Positions 45,484-56,100 of a stretch of 64,000 nucleotides of DNA are shown one piece after another. Below the pieces are notes generated by a model. It was not told where the DNA came from. It saw only the letters and a program-made list of their open reading frames with translations, and searched no databases. A program made the translations under genes and the position numbers. This stretch comes from Mucilaginibacter sp. L196 (lineage in GTDB: Bacteria; Bacteroidota; Bacteroidia; Sphingobacteriales; Sphingobacteriaceae): the NCBI RefSeq assembly GCF_009765905.1, contig NZ_LMUO01000004.1, positions 120,549 to 184,548 of the forward strand. Direction: 5' to 3'. Every line of letters begins with the position of its first letter. Position 1 is the stretch's first letter.

Positions 45484-46392
45484 TCAGTATTTTTCTAATG
45501 TTGTCGAATAACTGTTCGTGGTAAACGAACCGCCGGCAATGATTTCCCAGCCGGCCTGAATACCAAGTAAATTTACCGATTGGCCATTAAAGAAATTAGC
45601 ATTGTTGCCGTAAGTGGCATTTTTTGCGTAATATAAGATGCTGCGGATATCCAGATTGGTGACAGAACTGGTATTTGTTGTCCTTCTGAAGGTCATCACA
45701 TTATTAGATCCGTTCCATCCTTCATAAATATCCCAAACATGTCCGGATATCGATATGTTAGAAAAAATCTTTGTCCCAACCGGTGAGAAATCACCGTTGC
45801 TACTGTTATAACCAGGTCCCTGAAAGTTTATCCAGATCATGATCTCATATTGTGCACGGTAATTAGGGTTGCTTGACGGGTCTAACCATAGATCATAGGC
45901 GGTGTCATATTTTTCTCCATTAGTTGGAACCGTTACATTCCAGCTGCTTCTCAGTGTTTCAATCTGGCTTAACTGGCAAGGGTATGAAGTGTCGCTATTA
46001 TTTACCCAAATACTACCCGAGCTATCATACCATAACCACCCACGCGCAATGGCAGGATAACCTTTTATATTCTGCAATGTTCCTGAACTGTGGGTTGCAT
46101 TAACCCCCCATTTCCCGGATGAACTTTGGTACCACATACATTGTGAACCCGCACCGCTACTTGTTGCAGCCCATATATTATTATTAAGTTTATTATTGGC
46201 ATCGATGTAAACACCCTGACCGTTCTCGCAGATTGTTGCGTCTAAAGGTTCGAGACTATTTGACTCGAGCGATGCATGTGCCAGTTTCATTTGGGTTGGG
46301 GTTCCCTGGCTAAGGTGAGACTTGGTACAACTTGTAATGAAACAAATGTACAACAAGCAAATACAGCTTGTGTTTAATGTTGTTCTTTTCAT
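45484..46392 (-). CDS. GH12-family endo-beta-glucanase/xyloglucanase, surface lipoprotein
   Basis: 302 residues with a lipoprotein signal (CFITSC, Cys22), so membrane anchored and possibly surface exposed. The GH12 jelly-roll signatures are YDLWLDPSS and the nucleophile Glu183 in AQYEIMIWINF. The acid/base Glu283 is in AGWEIIAGG, followed by the conserved NSYSTTLEKY end. GH12 enzymes cut beta-1,4-glucan or xyloglucan internally. As the only surface endo-enzyme of the second PUL it would make the first cuts. Terminators flank it on both sides (46644 upstream, 45412 downstream), implying its own promoter in 46393-46640. Confidence 0.85.
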   Translation of the reverse strand: MKRTTLNTSCICLLYICFITSCTKSHLSQGTPTQMKLAHASLESNSLEPLDATICENGQGVYIDANNKLNNNIWAATSSGAGSQCMWYQSSSGKWGVNATHSSGTLQNIKGYPAIARGWLWYDSSGSIWVNNSDTSYPCQLSQIETLRSSWNVTVPTNGEKYDTAYDLWLDPSSNPNYRAQYEIMIWINFQGPGYNSSNGDFSPVGTKIFSNISISGHVWDIYEGWNGSNNVMTFRRTTNTSSVTNLDIRSILYYAKNATYGNNANFFNGQSVNLLGIQAGWEIIAGGSFTTNSYSTTLEKY

Positions 46393-46709
46393 AATTTAAC
46401 TTTTTTTGGTTTATAACTTAGGTATTGGTGAATTGATTGCAAATCAATAACTGGTTGAAATGGCTGGACACAAATCATATAAAAATTATAAAAGCGCTTG
46501 CAAATACAGCCGGATATACTGCGGACAGATCACAAAACAATACAATAGAGTAATTTTCATTACCTAGCTGTTAATATTATTTAGTTATAAAATGGACAGT
46601 CTGATTGGTTCAAGTTTATGAAATCACTACAACCAACAAACCACCTATACTCGGATAATCCGAGTATAGGCAGGTTATGATTTAGTAAAGTTTTGGTCCA
46701 AAACTTGCG
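46393..46709 (-). other. intergenic region with terminator and GH12 leader
   Basis: The distal half holds the palindromic terminator at 46639-46676. The proximal 240 bases should contain the GH12 promoter; I see no perfect TAnnTTTG element or repeated operator there. Confidence 0.5.
46639..46676 (-). terminator. strong palindromic hairpin after the GH50-like gene
   Basis: Arms CCTATACTCGGA and TCCGAGTATAGG are perfect over 12 bp around TAA. Beyond a small internal loop, AACC pairs with GGTT. It lies 34 bases after the stop codon. No strong T-run follows, so it could also be an operator. Confidence 0.65.
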
Positions 46710-48134
46710 CTATTTATCGGATTGCATTTTTCTTTTATCAAAAAAATCAGCCAGGTTATATACCAGGTCATTCAGTTCTTTCATCTTATCCGTCAGGCCT
46801 GAATAAAGCTGATAATGATTATCCAATAAGCCTTTATTGGCATCTGTGTTGGAAGGGTCCACGTTTTTATTAGTCGGATCATTGTCCTGGTATTTGAACC
46901 AGTGCCACCCTACACAATTACCGGATTCCAGCAAGCCTAATGTATAATTCTGGTAAAAAAGACCGCGTTCCAGTTGTGTTTTCACTACCCAGCCAGCCCC
47001 CGAATAGTTACCCATTCCTGAATCTTCACCTTTTACATACCACTCTGTGATGATAAATGGTTTGCCGGACCACTCTTCCCAGTTTTTCATATCCTTTGCT
47101 TCCGGCGTCCATTTATCATAATAATTAATTGATATCGCGTCAAGATACTTTCCCGCCGCCTTCAATACCTCCGGTACATTTTTTTCATAAGCATGAAATC
47201 GGCAGCCGATATACATGTGATTCGGATCATATTTTTTTATGGCTTTCGACACGATCGAGAAATAACGGTCGACAACTATCCCCAAAAACTTGTTCCTATC
47301 CTGATCGGTAATATCTGCCTGTTTAATATTTTGCTCCTTTAACCACTTATGAGCAGCCTGATAGCCGGCATCGGTGGTATCCTTCTTGGACAAATAGCCG
47401 TCCAGCGTTTTCTTATTAAAAGGCATTTCATTATCTGAAAAATACCCATAGAGATTTTTGTCGTTCTTGTTAACTGATAGCTGCTTTGCATAACCGTCAC
47501 AGAATTTTTCAAATTCGGGATCAAAAACAAATATGGTGTTATCGGGATACCCCAAATGCCCTGATTGCTGATAGGTGCCTTTTTTTTGTCCGTAAGTACC
47601 CATGAAGTTTAATATTACGGTGTAAGCGAGCGGCGTGCCTGGTTTTATATTTCTCAGTTCTTCGTAGTTTGACCAGGCACCAACGCTATTAAAGCCGAGT
47701 CCTTGCAGCATTTGAGTCGTTTTAACCGCCCAGTCATGGTTGCCGGAAAATTGCGCCTCAAATGCTTTTTGATTGTTGTCAGAGGCACCGGGCTGGATTT
47801 CATTTACACCCTTATCAATAAACAGATTCCCTAAGGGATCTACAGACCACCACCGTCCGTTTATTTTAGCAACATAATAAAATCCGGTAGCCTTGGTCTT
47901 TAAATCGATACGTCCTCCATATTGATCCAGCTCTACCGGTTTTGCCTGTGTAAAGCCAATCAATGTCGATACCGTTCGTGTAGGATATTCTTTCCATTCA
48001 CTGAAAGCCGGCTTTAATCCGCTACCCTGGTTTGATATTTTCGCACCTACTGTTAAGGTATACTCGTTCGGTATTTGTGCAAAAGCTCCGTTAACAATTA
48101 AGATCAAAGAAAAAACAAGTTGTCTTTTAAGCAT
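46710..48134 (-). CDS. clan GH-A glycosidase, GH50 agarase-like
   Basis: 474 residues with a signal peptide (NGAFAQ). A short N-terminal part is followed by a TIM barrel opening with GRWWSVDPLGNLFIDKGVNE, a pattern shared with beta-agarase-like proteins. Catalytic candidates are Glu236 in FSDNEMPF (acid/base) and Glu364 in FIITEWYVKG (nucleophile). I place it near GH50 but not securely; a GH5-like or unassigned agarase-related family is possible. Starts 22 bases after the susD stop, so it belongs to the susC-susD operon. Whether the substrate is agar-like or a glucan is unresolved. Confidence 0.6.
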   Translation of the reverse strand: MLKRQLVFSLILIVNGAFAQIPNEYTLTVGAKISNQGSGLKPAFSEWKEYPTRTVSTLIGFTQAKPVELDQYGGRIDLKTKATGFYYVAKINGRWWSVDPLGNLFIDKGVNEIQPGASDNNQKAFEAQFSGNHDWAVKTTQMLQGLGFNSVGAWSNYEELRNIKPGTPLAYTVILNFMGTYGQKKGTYQQSGHLGYPDNTIFVFDPEFEKFCDGYAKQLSVNKNDKNLYGYFSDNEMPFNKKTLDGYLSKKDTTDAGYQAAHKWLKEQNIKQADITDQDRNKFLGIVVDRYFSIVSKAIKKYDPNHMYIGCRFHAYEKNVPEVLKAAGKYLDAISINYYDKWTPEAKDMKNWEEWSGKPFIITEWYVKGEDSGMGNYSGAGWVVKTQLERGLFYQNYTLGLLESGNCVGWHWFKYQDNDPTNKNVDPSNTDANKGLLDNHYQLYSGLTDKMKELNDLVYNLADFFDKRKMQSDK

Positions 48135-48156
48135 AGCCTGCGTTTTTGTAGTCGTA

Positions 48157-49623
48157 TTATGGGTTCTGAGTTAGATTGGGGTTAAGTTGAATTTCCCGGA
48201 GCGGTATCGGGAATAACAGGTCATGATTGGTAATTTGGACCACTGTTGTACCACTTTTAATTTGATATTTGGTAAAGTGGGCATTCATTACTGTTATAGC
48301 CCGGTTAGTTCTCACTAAATCAAACCAGCGGTGTCCCTCCATATTAAGCTCAAGTCTTCGCTCTGTTTCAATTGCAAGCCTCATATTGGCTTGTGAGCTT
48401 GTCTGCGCTGCTGTCAGATTATTAGCTACTCCAGCATAAGCCCGTTTCCGCACATCGTTTACATAACTAATGGCGTTTGCAGGGCCGTTAAGTTCATTTT
48501 CAGCTTCCGCGTACATCAACATTACGTCAGCATAGCGTATAACTATCCAATCGTTGCTGGCGTCAAAAGCCGCTGTTGGTGCATCTATATATTTGCGGGT
48601 GTACAACGCCGAAGCGGTAGTTCCGGTATATTTAGCTATGGAAAGATCACGACGGGGATCGGTTGTCGGAAAGGCATCAAAAAGGTCCTGTCTTACTGTA
48701 TTAAACCCGGAAGATCCACCTACCTTAGCAATCGCGGAACCGCTTATCTCTGGTAAAAACCAATTGTAAAAAGGGCTACCGGTACCGAAACCGCCGCCAG
48801 TATATCTCACTGCAAAAATAATTTCTTTATTTAGCTCATCCGTCAAACTGTATACGTCAGAATAATTGGTCACAAGATCATATCCATACGGGTTTGTACC
48901 TCTCGGCAGCAATCCTGTTAATTCCGCTTTACAAAGATCGAATTTGCCTTCAGTGAGATAGACTTTGCCTAATATAGCCTTGGCCGCTCCGCTTGTAGCC
49001 CTTCCCAGGTCAGTGCCAGTATAACTTATCGGAAGCACCGTTTCGGCATCTTTCAGGTCCTGTTCAATTTGGGCATAGACATTGGCGGTGGTTGCCCTGT
49101 TGTAGGTTAGTGATTGAGCAATTGTTGTTATTTCTTTTGTTACCAGCGGCACACCACCCCATATTCTCACGGCGTTGAAATAAGATAACGCTCGAAGGAA
49201 TTTCATCTCGCCTATATATCTGTTTCTCAGCGTAGTATCCATAGCAATTGCGGGTGCCCTGCTAATTGTAATATTGCAACGCGCTATGCATGTATATAAA
49301 TTGGCCCACATAGTCTCCAGATTCGGATTTTCCGGTGCAATAGTGAAATACTCGAAATCACCAAGCCCGGCGCCTGTTACCACGGCTGAACTATTGTCAG
49401 ATGGTACATCTCCGAACAAGTAAATCCCAACGCCCCCGGAACTTTTTCCATAAATATTCTGGAGTGCTCCATAAGCGCCAGTGACGGCTAAAGAAAGGCC
49501 GGTGGCATCTTTATATAAATCGTTTGTAGAAATTTGTGTGGGGTTTTCGAGCTGGATAAAGCTCTTTTTGCATGATGTAGCCCACAAAACAAGCATCATT
49601 ATTAAAACAAAATATTTTTTCAT
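48157..49623 (-). CDS. SusD/RagB-family surface lipoprotein of the second PUL
   Basis: 488 residues with Cys18 lipobox (LWATSCKK). RagB/SusD markers are SLAVTGAYGALQ, the FLRALSYFNAVRIWGGVPLV helix pair, and the C-terminal RLELNMEGHRWFDLVRTNRA and LFPIPLREIQLNPNL. The gene lies 21 bases after susC and is its surface glycan-binding partner. Confidence 0.95.
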   Translation of the reverse strand: MKKYFVLIMMLVLWATSCKKSFIQLENPTQISTNDLYKDATGLSLAVTGAYGALQNIYGKSSGGVGIYLFGDVPSDNSSAVVTGAGLGDFEYFTIAPENPNLETMWANLYTCIARCNITISRAPAIAMDTTLRNRYIGEMKFLRALSYFNAVRIWGGVPLVTKEITTIAQSLTYNRATTANVYAQIEQDLKDAETVLPISYTGTDLGRATSGAAKAILGKVYLTEGKFDLCKAELTGLLPRGTNPYGYDLVTNYSDVYSLTDELNKEIIFAVRYTGGGFGTGSPFYNWFLPEISGSAIAKVGGSSGFNTVRQDLFDAFPTTDPRRDLSIAKYTGTTASALYTRKYIDAPTAAFDASNDWIVIRYADVMLMYAEAENELNGPANAISYVNDVRKRAYAGVANNLTAAQTSSQANMRLAIETERRLELNMEGHRWFDLVRTNRAITVMNAHFTKYQIKSGTTVVQITNHDLLFPIPLREIQLNPNLTQNP

Positions 49624-49644
49624 AATTTCTTTATTTAATATTAC

Positions 49645-52600
49645 TTAAAAACCAATATTTAATCCCAGGGAGAATGTTTTGGCAATCGGGTACGTACCCT
49701 GATCAACGCCATAACGTGGCTGGGTGGAGGCCGCCAACACATTGACATCCGGGTTATATCCGAAATAATGGGTAAATGTGTACAGGTTTTCGGCTGTGAG
49801 GTAAACCCGGGCGCTGATTATTTTAAGTGCATTGATAATTTTAGCTGGGAGTACATAATTTAAGGTTACGTTTCTTATCCGCAGATAAGATCCGTCAAAA
49901 ATATTCCGGGTCGACAACACCGTTGTAGATGAGGGGTTTGTCAAATCGGCCCTCGGTGTCATGCCATCGCCCGGATCTTCCGGTGATTCCCAGCGGTTCA
50001 ACGCGTTAGTGCGAACATTAAATGCACCACTGTAGTAATCGGTATACCTATCAGCTGCGTTTAAGATTTTATTACCGTATGATCCCTGTAAAAGAAAACT
50101 AAGATCAAATGAGCCATAACTGAACCTGTTCGACATTCCATAGGTGAATTTGGGCAAGGGGCTGCCTATATTAGTAATATCGTTTGCGTCAATTTTTCCA
50201 TCGCCGTTTATATCTGCGTATTTCACGTCACCCGGACTTGATCCGCCTGCCGCCCATTGGGGGCTGTTATTTACATCAGCCTGATTCTTATAAACGCCGA
50301 TTTGTTTATATCCATAGAAACTGCTCATAGGTTGTCCTGGAACCAAACGGATTGAGTTGGTGTAGCCGAAAGCTGCATCGTATCCAACAAATGCCTGGCC
50401 GCCGGATAAAGAAATCACTTTATTGCGGTTAAACGATATATTCATATCGGTCGTCCATTTTAATTTTCCGGTTAAATTCACGCTTCTAACAGCAAGTTCA
50501 AGCCCGTCATTTCTTACTTCTCCTACATTGGTCAATACGCTTGTCGCAAATCCGAAAATAGCAGGTACTCCCTGGCTAAGTAATAAACTGGTTGTGGTAC
50601 GGCGATAAACATCACCGGTAAAAGAAATTCGGTCTGAAAACAGGCCCAGGTCAAGCCCTATATCCAACTGTTTATTTATTTCCCATGTCAAATTCGGGTT
50701 TGCCAGTGAATTTGGAGAGAAACCAAACACCGGGCTTGCCTGACCGGCTCCGAACACATAGTTTACTTGTTGTGTATAGCTTTGAGATGAAAAGTCTCCT
50801 ATGTTGTTGTTTCCACTAACACCATAGCTTGATCTGATTTTTAATTCACTTATTTCCGGCACTTCTTTTATAAAGTCTTCTTCACCCACTCGCCATGCTC
50901 CCGAAAATGCGGGAAATATGGCGTATTGTTTGTCTGTACCAAACCGGGACGAACCGTCAGAGCGAAGGGATGCTGAAAAAATATATTTGTCCTTATAGCT
51001 GTAGTTTAACCTGCCGAAAGTAGATATCAATGCATTGGCAGTATAGGCTACAGTGCCAAGTATAATACCTGCATCCGTAGGGTATTGTACCAATGTGTTG
51101 GTTGTTGTTCCGCTTTGCCCATACTGGCTGTCTTCATTATAGGTATTCTTCTGAAATGAATATCCGGCGAGAAGAGAAATATTATGAACTCCATTTATGA
51201 CCTTATCATAGGTCAACGTATTTTCGGAAACGTAATTATAATTTAATCCCTCTGTTGTCCTTGACCTTACATTACTGATAAGAGGCGTAGAGAGGTTTGC
51301 TGTTGGAGCATTATCGGATTGTAAGGTAGCTGGCACATACCAATTACGGTTATTGATAATTGCTTCAAATCCAAAATTACTTCGAAACTTCAAACCATCT
51401 ATGATATCGTACTCAATTGCAGTGTTGGAGAGCACTCTGCCTGTTGTGGTTCTATCTTTATATAAATCCAGTACAGCAACGGGGTTATAAGGATTTCCGG
51501 CAAAGTTTTGACCAGTGCCCGCGAGCTGTAGCGGAGCGTAGGAATAATCACCATTGGCAATCCTAACAGGCAAAACCGGTGGTTGTAACAGCGCGCTCAG
51601 GACAGCTCCACCAATCCCAGTAGGATTGGTTCCGATCCCGTAGATCGCTGAATTATTCAAACCGCCCCCAGTGGACGTCTGGTCATTTATTGTATAGGAT
51701 GGTGCGACATTAAAACTAAGTTTAAGTTTTGAAGCCAGCTTTGCATCAAGGCTGGCACGAAGCGTGTATCTGTCAAAGTCGGTTCCGATTATAATCCCTG
51801 TCTGGCTAAAGTATGATCCGGTTACGTTGAAAGTAATTTTGTCGGTTCCGCCAGACGCGGATAACGCGTAGTTATTTACATACCCGGTTTTAAATATCTG
51901 GTCCTGCCAATCTGTATTTGGCAACGATGCAGGATTCTTATAAAACACAGGAAGGGTTTTCCCTGCGTTAACGAAAGCGTCGCGCACATAGTCAATATAT
52001 TGATCCGTGTTAAGGACAGCCACTTCCTTGGTTATATCCTGTATTCCGCTTGCCGCGGTGAAATTGAATTTCGTTGTTCCTGCTTTGCCTCTTTTTGTCG
52101 TCACGATAATAATTCCGTTCCCGCCCCTTGAACCATAAATCGCAGCAGCAGCAGCATCTTTTAGTACTTGTATCGATTCTATATCTGCCGGGCTGATCTG
52201 ATTAAAATCGTCGGCGCTGTTAAGCGGGTACCCATCTACCACATACAGCGGGCCGTTACCTGCACCTATTGATCCTAATCCCCGAATTTGTATTACCGGG
52301 GCGCTGCCGGGGTCGCCTGAAGCCTGCGTTATGTTTACACCGGCAATCTGTCCTTCCAAAGCCTCACCGGGAGTGGCCACCAGGCGGTCTTCCATCTGTT
52401 TGGCGGTTACCGTGCTGATGGAAGTAGAAAGTAATTTCCTTTTCTGCGAGCCATACCCTACTACGACAACTTCGTTGAGCATCCTACTATCTTCTTTTAA
52501 GGTAACATTGAGTTCTGAATTGGTTGCGACTAACCGTTCTTCACTGATAAAACTGATAAAGCTAAATACCAATATCGTCTGCTGGCTGGGTACAGAGATA

Positions 52601-52833
52601 CTGTATGTACCGTTTGTAGCGGTAGTAGTGGCTTTGTTTGTGCCTTTGATTGTTACGGAAGCGCCTGTAAGAGGGGCACCTTTAACATCTGTTACACGTC
52701 CCTTAATCGTAAAGGATTGTGCTAAAACGGGAGCACAAGGTAATAGCAATGCAAAAAGAAAAAAACAGCCTAGTACCAAGCTCATCCGTTTTCCCTCCGG
52801 GCGGCTATAAAACTGCAAGTATAATATCTTCAT
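49645..52833 (-). CDS. SusC-like TonB-dependent receptor of the second PUL
   Basis: 1062 residues: signal peptide ending VLAQS (about residue 40), carboxypeptidase-regulatory-like domain ~42-113, EVVVVGYGSQKRKLLSTS segment, plug to ~250, barrel to the end (LGLNIGF). The start at 52833 has a charged lead-in; Met17 is an alternative. It imports oligosaccharides together with the SusD downstream. It does not share the MSKTLPFTNGRK-type extension of the first SusC, so the captured leaders at 10126 and 15481 do not derive from this gene. Confidence 0.96.
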   Translation of the reverse strand: MKILYLQFYSRPEGKRMSLVLGCFFLFALLLPCAPVLAQSFTIKGRVTDVKGAPLTGASVTIKGTNKATTTATNGTYSISVPSQQTILVFSFISFISEERLVATNSELNVTLKEDSRMLNEVVVVGYGSQKRKLLSTSISTVTAKQMEDRLVATPGEALEGQIAGVNITQASGDPGSAPVIQIRGLGSIGAGNGPLYVVDGYPLNSADDFNQISPADIESIQVLKDAAAAAIYGSRGGNGIIIVTTKRGKAGTTKFNFTAASGIQDITKEVAVLNTDQYIDYVRDAFVNAGKTLPVFYKNPASLPNTDWQDQIFKTGYVNNYALSASGGTDKITFNVTGSYFSQTGIIIGTDFDRYTLRASLDAKLASKLKLSFNVAPSYTINDQTSTGGGLNNSAIYGIGTNPTGIGGAVLSALLQPPVLPVRIANGDYSYAPLQLAGTGQNFAGNPYNPVAVLDLYKDRTTTGRVLSNTAIEYDIIDGLKFRSNFGFEAIINNRNWYVPATLQSDNAPTANLSTPLISNVRSRTTEGLNYNYVSENTLTYDKVINGVHNISLLAGYSFQKNTYNEDSQYGQSGTTTNTLVQYPTDAGIILGTVAYTANALISTFGRLNYSYKDKYIFSASLRSDGSSRFGTDKQYAIFPAFSGAWRVGEEDFIKEVPEISELKIRSSYGVSGNNNIGDFSSQSYTQQVNYVFGAGQASPVFGFSPNSLANPNLTWEINKQLDIGLDLGLFSDRISFTGDVYRRTTTSLLLSQGVPAIFGFATSVLTNVGEVRNDGLELAVRSVNLTGKLKWTTDMNISFNRNKVISLSGGQAFVGYDAAFGYTNSIRLVPGQPMSSFYGYKQIGVYKNQADVNNSPQWAAGGSSPGDVKYADINGDGKIDANDITNIGSPLPKFTYGMSNRFSYGSFDLSFLLQGSYGNKILNAADRYTDYYSGAFNVRTNALNRWESPEDPGDGMTPRADLTNPSSTTVLSTRNIFDGSYLRIRNVTLNYVLPAKIINALKIISARVYLTAENLYTFTHYFGYNPDVNVLAASTQPRYGVDQGTYPIAKTFSLGLNIGF

Positions 52834-53190
52834 AATTTGGTGTTATTGGGTTAATGTTTTAATTGATTTTCGATGACAAATACCTGTTTCAGATTTGTCT
52901 ATCCTTGTAAAGTAAATGGAGGTCAGTCGGATCTCTGCAACGCCGGACTACCAGGAAAACTGAAGCTTTCATCATTAATACATTGCTGTTTAAATTTGGT
53001 TAATAAAATGATTGTGCGCCGAATATTCCGGCATAATTGGTTAGGCCAAAACTGGGGATACGAAATGGTAAAGGGGATTAAAAAAAGACTTTTTTAGGGG
53101 TAAAAAATGACTTTTTAGCGTGGTTTGCCTACAATTCAGGAGTACAGGACCATGAATTTCCTGTTTTGTTGTGTACTTATACTAAACAAC
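52834..53190 (-). promoter_or_regulatory. susC promoter region of the second PUL with 22-bp direct repeat
   Basis: On the plus strand GGGGATTAAAAAAAGACTTT (from 53073) is followed by GGGGTAAAAAATGACTTTTT (from 53097). The GACTTTTT cores are 22 bp apart, two helical turns. This arrangement parallels the 21-bp repeat before the first susC but the sequence is different, as expected for a different HTCS. A 74-codon frame on the plus strand here is not protein-like and is left out. Confidence 0.6.
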
Positions 53191-56100
53191 CTATTTATGC
53201 TGGCCGATCATTTCAGAGGGAGATCTGCCATGTTGCTTTTTAAATTCACGGCTGAAGTATTTTCGGTCATTGAATCCAACTAATGAAGCCACCTCATTTA
53301 CAGTAAGCCCTTGCTGCACCAGGAGTTCGGCAGCTTTCTTCAACCGTATGGTTTTCATAAAATCAGCTGGCGATTGATCGGTCAGCGCGCATACTTTTTT
53401 ATATAAAACAGATTTACTCATGCCAATCTCACTACTCAGCTCTAATACACCAAATTCAGGATCTTCCATATTTGTATCCATCAGCTGCATTAGCTTTTGA
53501 ATGAATTTACTATCGGGATTTCTGCTATTAAGTTGTTGTGCAGATAGGCTCATTTGCTGGCTGAACTTCTTTCGCATCAGTTCGCGGGCAGCCAATAAAT
53601 TATGGATATTTAAAGACAACAACTTGATAGAAAAGGGTTTGGTAAGGTAGGCATCTGCACCTGTTTCCAATCCATTAATCTGATGAATATGAGCAGCCAG
53701 AGCAGTTAACAGAATTACCGGGATATGACTGGTCCTGTCATCGGTTTTTATCCGGTTACATAATTCCAGCCCGTTCATGACTGGCATCATCACATCACTA
53801 ATAATAAGGTCCGGTATTTCTTCTACTGCACAGGCAAAGGCAGCTGCTCCGTTCTCAAAAGGAATAACCTGATATTGAGGCAATGAATCAACAATAAAAT
53901 GCCGCAATTCATCATTATCTTCGCATAGCAGAATAGTATACTTTGGCCCATTCGTCTCGGGCACCTGTTCTGTCAATACATCAATGTCTGACTGCAAACG
54001 AAACGCTGTAAGATTTTCAGCAGACAGGTTATCCTCAATAAAATGAACATGCTCCGAAGGCGAAAATTCATAAGGTAGCTTAACAGTGAATACGGTAAGT
54101 CCTTCCTGCGTTTCAATTTGCGGCTGGCTAACAACGGTTATATTCCCTTTGTGCAGTTCAACAATACTTTTGGATAGAGCTAATCCAATACCTGTGCCCG
54201 GATTGGCTTTATCAGGTTGCACCTGGTAGAAATTGCTGAATAATTTCTCCTGAAAAGCTTCAGGAATTCCTTTGCCATTGTCCGTAATACTGATCGTCAG
54301 GACGTCTGCCTGATCTGTCGTTACTCTTACCTGGATCTTACCTTGATCGGGCGTAAATTTAAATGCGTTTGAAAGTAAATTAAAAAAAACTTTTTCCATC
54401 TGGTCCCTGTCGGTGCATATCATCACTTCCTGTATTTCTGACTGGAATTCATAGATGATACCCCTGCTTTCAGCCAGGGACGAGAATGATAGATAAATTT
54501 CTTTAATCAGCGAGATCATATTATTCCGCTGGATGTAGAGCACCATATTGCCTGTTTCAGATTTTCGAAAGTCCATCAACTCACTAATTAAGCGTAATAA
54601 TCTCTCTGCATTATTTTTAATCTGCAATACCTGGCGATTAATGCCGGCATTTTCCATCGTATGATGATATAGATTTTCTACCGGGCCGAGAATCAGGGTC
54701 AGCGGGGTTCGGATTTCATGAGAGATATTGGTGAAGAAATCCAGTTTCATCTGATAAAACTCCTGCTGCCTTTCGTTTTGCAGATGTTCATTATAGAGAT
54801 CTCTTTCCAGCCTTGCCCTGATCTGAAAGAACTGGATAATCTTATAAAAAACAGTCGTGGCAAGCGACAGATAAATCAGATAGGCCCACCAGGTTTGCCA
54901 CGAGGGCGGTGCGATCACTAGCTGGATCTGGCGGCCTTCATTATTCCACACCCCGTCGTTATTAGATGCTCTGACACTAAATAAATAATTACCTGGTGCC
55001 AAATTTGTAAAACTTACTTCCTTTTGATTGTTAATAATTTGCCAGTTATCATTATTACGGAGGCCAGACATTTTATAGGCGTAACTATTTTTCTCCGGAT
55101 TAATAAAGTTAAGTGCCGAGAATTTGATCGTGATATTGTTTTTGTCGTAAGGCAGCTGTATTTTATGAGTTTCGTTGATCGGGCTTTGGAGTTCAGATTG
55201 TTTGCCAAACCTGACTTCTTTATTATTAATTGCAAAACCGGTAAAGAGGATCGCGGGTTTGAACCTGTTATTGATGATCTTGTCTGGGTAAAAGGTGGTA
55301 ATACCATTCATACCGCCAAAAAGAATTTCGCCACTGCTAGTTTTAACACGACTGTTTACCAAAAACTGGTTACTTAACAAACCGTTGTCGGAGTTATAAT
55401 TTCTAATAGTAAGGTTTTCCCTGCTTGGAGCTAATGCATTATTTTTGAAACTCACATGGGATAAACCATTATTGGTGCTGACCCACAAAGCGCCTGAGTT
55501 ATCTTCAACAATGGAAGCGATGACATTATCGGCCAGTCCGTCCGCTTGTTTAATAATGGAGATTTGATTTGTTTTTTCGTTTAAATAGTTAAGCCCACCA
55601 CCATCTGTGCCAATCCATAAACGATGAAAACTGTCTTTAAAAAGTGATAGTACGTTATTATTACCCAACCCTGTATGCCTGGTTCGCTTGTAAAGCGAAA
55701 AGATACCGGTAGTTTTATCGAGCTTATTTAATCCATTCTGCGTGCCAATCCATAAGACATTGCCATCGCTTAATATCGCGTTCACATAGTTATCACTCAG
55801 TCCATTTTTTACGTTAGGCTCACTGATAAATTTCCGAGTTTCGATACCCTGATAATTTACAAATCTTAATCCGTTACCATTTGTCCCGATCCAAATGCCG
55901 TTTTGATCCGTTAATAAGGAATTGATTAATTTGCCCCCGGTTTTACTGTTGGTGGTTTCCAGCTTAATATATTGAATGGATTTATTATGCGTGTTAAATT
56001 TATATAAACCATCCAATGTACCGGCCCAAATATTACCGCTGATATCCTTAGCCAAAGCCTTAATCTCATAAGTGTATTTATGATTACGTGCGTCTTTAAG

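Noticed and set aside
45412..46676. The strong palindromes around GH12 as a CRISPR or attachment site
   Set aside because: Each is single, differs in sequence and sits just after a stop codon, so terminators are the better explanation.
52873..53097. 74-codon plus-strand frame in the second susC promoter region
   Set aside because: It overlaps the direct-repeat operator, opposes the flanking genes and looks like chance.
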